Source: an uncultured Caryophanales bacterium
GTDB lineage: Bacteria; Bacillota_I; Bacilli_A; RFN20; CAG-826
Direction of reading: 5' to 3'
Assembly: GCA_946410525.1 (NCBI GenBank)
Contig: CAMKAQ010000049.1
Coordinates: 1-6,820 of the forward strand
DNA length: 6,820 bases
Made by a program: the position numbers and the translations under genes. Positions 5,015-6,820 of the stretch are shown piece by piece. Every line of letters begins with the position of its first letter. The stretch's first letter is position 1. The notes below the pieces were generated by a model. The model was not told where the DNA came from and did not search any database. It saw only the letters and a list, made by a program, of their open reading frames with translations.

Positions 5015-6820
5015 ATGAAGATTATCTACGAAGGAAAAGAGCTCGAGATCAAAGACGAGGCCAATGGCTTTGATTTGGCCAAGGAATTCGATGCCGAGAA
5101 CAAAAACGAAGATGTCGGCTATCTCGTCGAAGAGAAAATCTACGACATGAGGATGACTTTGCCAGCCGGCAAGGAAATCAAATTCATCAAGAAAGGTTCC
5201 AAAGAGGCCTTCGAGATGCTTAACCACAGCACCTCCCACCTTATGGCCCAGGCTTTGACCCATTTATATCCAGGCTGCAAATTCGGATATGGCCCTGCTA
5301 TCGATGAAGGCTATTACTATGACGTCGATTTCGGCGATGCCAAGATCACCGAAGAGGATTTTGCCAAGATCGAGGCCGAGATGAAGAAATGCGCCAAAGA
5401 GAACAACCCATATATCCGCAAGGATATCACCGCCGATGAAGCAAGGGTCGCTTTCAAAGGAAACGAATACAAACAAGAATTAATCAACGAGCACGAAGAT
5501 GAGATGCTCACCACCTATCAAAACGGTGACTTCCTTGATTTCTGCAAGGGCCCACACATCCCATCCACCGGCATGATCAAGCACTTCAAGCTTCTTAGCG
5601 TCGCCGGCGCGTATTGGAGAGGCGACAGCAACAACAAACAGCTCACCCGTATCTACGGCACCTCCTGGTGGAGCGAGGAAGACCTCAAAGAACACCTCGA
5701 AATATTAGAGAAGAGAAAGGCCAACGACCACCGCAAACTCGGCCGTGAGCTTGGCTTATTCATGATCACCGATTACGGTCCGGGTTTCCCGTTCTTCCTT
5801 CCAAACGGAATGATCCTCAAGAACGCCCTCATGGATTACTGGAAGAAGCTCCATATCAAATATGGATATAAGTTCATCGAAACCCCAACCATGCTTTCAA
5901 GAGAGCTTTGGGAAAAGAGCGGACACTGGGCTCACTACAAAGAGAACATGTACACCACCAAGATCGACGAGAAGGATTTCGCCATCAAACCGATGAACTG
6001 CCCTGGCGCGATGCTTGTCTATAATAGCGAGATCCACTCCTACAAAGATCTTCCTCTCCGCTTAGCGGAGACTGGCCACGTCCACCGTCACGAGGCTAGC
6101 GGCGCTCTCAATGGCTTATTCAGAGTCCGCGCCTTCACCCAGGACGATAGCCACATCTTCGTCAGACAAGACCAGATCGAGAGCGAAGTCAAAAACATCA
6201 TGAAGCTCTTCGATGAGGTTTATAGCGTCTTCGGACTTTCCTACAAGATCGTTCTTTCCACGATGCCAGATGACCATATCGGCACCGAGGAATTCTGGAA
6301 GAAGTCAGAAGAGGCGTTAGCCGCTGCTTGCGAGTCTAGCGGACACGAATATTCCATCAATCCAAAAGATGGCGCGTTCTATGGTCCAAAGCTCGACTTC
6401 AAACTCAAGGACTGCATGGGCAGAACCTGGCAGTGCGGCACCATCCAGCTTGACGTCAACCTCCCACAGAGATTCAACTGCTACTATGTAGACCAAAACG
6501 GCGAGAAGGTCATGCCTGTCATGCTCCACCGCGTCGTCTTCGGTTCCATCGAGAGATTCATCGGCATCATCACCGAGAACTTCGGCGGTGCTTTCCCAAC
6601 CTTCCTTGCCCCAGTTCAGGTTAGCATCCTCCCAGTCAATGGCGAGGTCCATGGTGAATACGCGAAGAAACTTTGCGACATCATGTCTGCTGAAGGCATC
6701 AGATGTGAGATCAGCGGCGACAACGAGAAGCTTGGCTACCGCATGAGACAATCGATCGTCAAAAAGATCCCATTCACCCTTGTCCTTGGCGACAAAGAGA
6801 TGGCCAACAACGAAGTCACC
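5015..6820 (+). CDS. thrS: Threonyl-tRNA synthetase, 3' partial
   Basis: The frame is open from ATG 5015 to the right edge (602 residues; family about 640), so only the C-terminal tip is missing. The cytosolic enzyme charges tRNA-Thr with threonine and removes mischarged serine. AGAAAGG, ending 6 bases before the ATG, is the ribosome site. Domains in order: TGS-like N-terminus (1-60); editing domain with HSTSH (His71, His75) and DFCKGPH (Asp175, Cys177, His181); class II catalytic core with motif 1 near 266-292, KPMNCPGAM (Cys329), motif 2 GHVHRHEASGAL (354-365), TQDDSH (His380) and motif 3 MLHRVVFGSIERF (His505). Cys329, His380 and His505 are the zinc ligands that bind threonine. The anticodon-binding domain starts near 533 (APVQVSILPV). 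The family LSTRPE reads LSTMPD here. Expression is controlled by the threonine T-box upstream. Confidence 0.97.
   Translation, partial: MKIIYEGKELEIKDEANGFDLAKEFDAENKNEDVGYLVEEKIYDMRMTLPAGKEIKFIKKGSKEAFEMLNHSTSHLMAQALTHLYPGCKFGYGPAIDEGYYYDVDFGDAKITEEDFAKIEAEMKKCAKENNPYIRKDITADEARVAFKGNEYKQELINEHEDEMLTTYQNGDFLDFCKGPHIPSTGMIKHFKLLSVAGAYWRGDSNNKQLTRIYGTSWWSEEDLKEHLEILEKRKANDHRKLGRELGLFMITDYGPGFPFFLPNGMILKNALMDYWKKLHIKYGYKFIETPTMLSRELWEKSGHWAHYKENMYTTKIDEKDFAIKPMNCPGAMLVYNSEIHSYKDLPLRLAETGHVHRHEASGALNGLFRVRAFTQDDSHIFVRQDQIESEVKNIMKLFDEVYSVFGLSYKIVLSTMPDDHIGTEEFWKKSEEALAAACESSGHEYSINPKDGAFYGPKLDFKLKDCMGRTWQCGTIQLDVNLPQRFNCYYVDQNGEKVMPVMLHRVVFGSIERFIGIITENFGGAFPTFLAPVQVSILPVNGEVHGEYAKKLCDIMSAEGIRCEISGDNEKLGYRMRQSIVKKIPFTLVLGDKEMANNEVT

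Noticed and set aside
6317..6751. A 144-residue open frame on the minus strand opposite thrS
   Set aside because: It is the antisense shadow of the ThrRS catalytic core; similar shadows occur at 5009-5695. C-ending codons in thrS keep the opposite frame open.

Overview
The window looks like a chromosomal housekeeping segment of a low-to-mid GC member of the Bacilli (Firmicutes). The evidence is a Gram-positive-type primosome pair (DnaB and DnaI, not Proteobacterial DnaC), a T-box leader in front of threonyl-tRNA synthetase, and a gene set (mutM, coaE, dnaB, dnaI, thrS, pfkA) that recalls the polA-mutM-coaE ... dnaB-dnaI ... thrS neighbourhood of Bacillus. TGA is used as a stop (mutM-coaE and dnaI) and Trp is read from TGG, so this is the standard bacterial code and not the Mycoplasma code. 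Base composition is moderate, which could suit a gut-type Erysipelotrichia or RF39/Izemoplasma-like lineage, but the sequence does not settle the lineage.

Layout: (1) 1-1330, plus strand, cut at the left edge: formamidopyrimidine-DNA glycosylase fused in one frame to dephospho-CoA kinase. (2) 1312-2217 and 2222-3508, minus strand: dnaI and dnaB, a two-gene helicase-loading operon. It converges on mutM-coaE with a 19-bp overlap, and its intrinsic terminator lies inside the coaE coding sequence. (3) 3509-3782: divergent intergenic region with two perfect DnaA boxes, one near-perfect box and an AT-rich stretch. It holds a predicted dnaB promoter whose -35 element lies within a DnaA box, and the -10 element of pfkA. 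(4) 3783-4748, plus strand: 6-phosphofructokinase, followed by a good intrinsic terminator. (5) 4783-5001: strong promoter and threonine T-box leader with antiterminator/terminator. (6) 5015 to the right edge, plus strand: threonyl-tRNA synthetase, lacking only its extreme C-terminus.

No mobile element, CRISPR array, tRNA or rRNA gene, or phage gene is seen, and no clearly new multi-gene system is evident. The points most worth following are the MutM-CoaE fusion, the DnaA-box cluster over the dnaB promoter (autoregulation, titration site, or less likely an origin), the terminator nested antisense in coaE, a T-box with an apparently reduced or atypical Stem I, DnaI without its usual zinc-ligand cysteines, and a PfkA with Asn replacing the Arg of its MGR motif.
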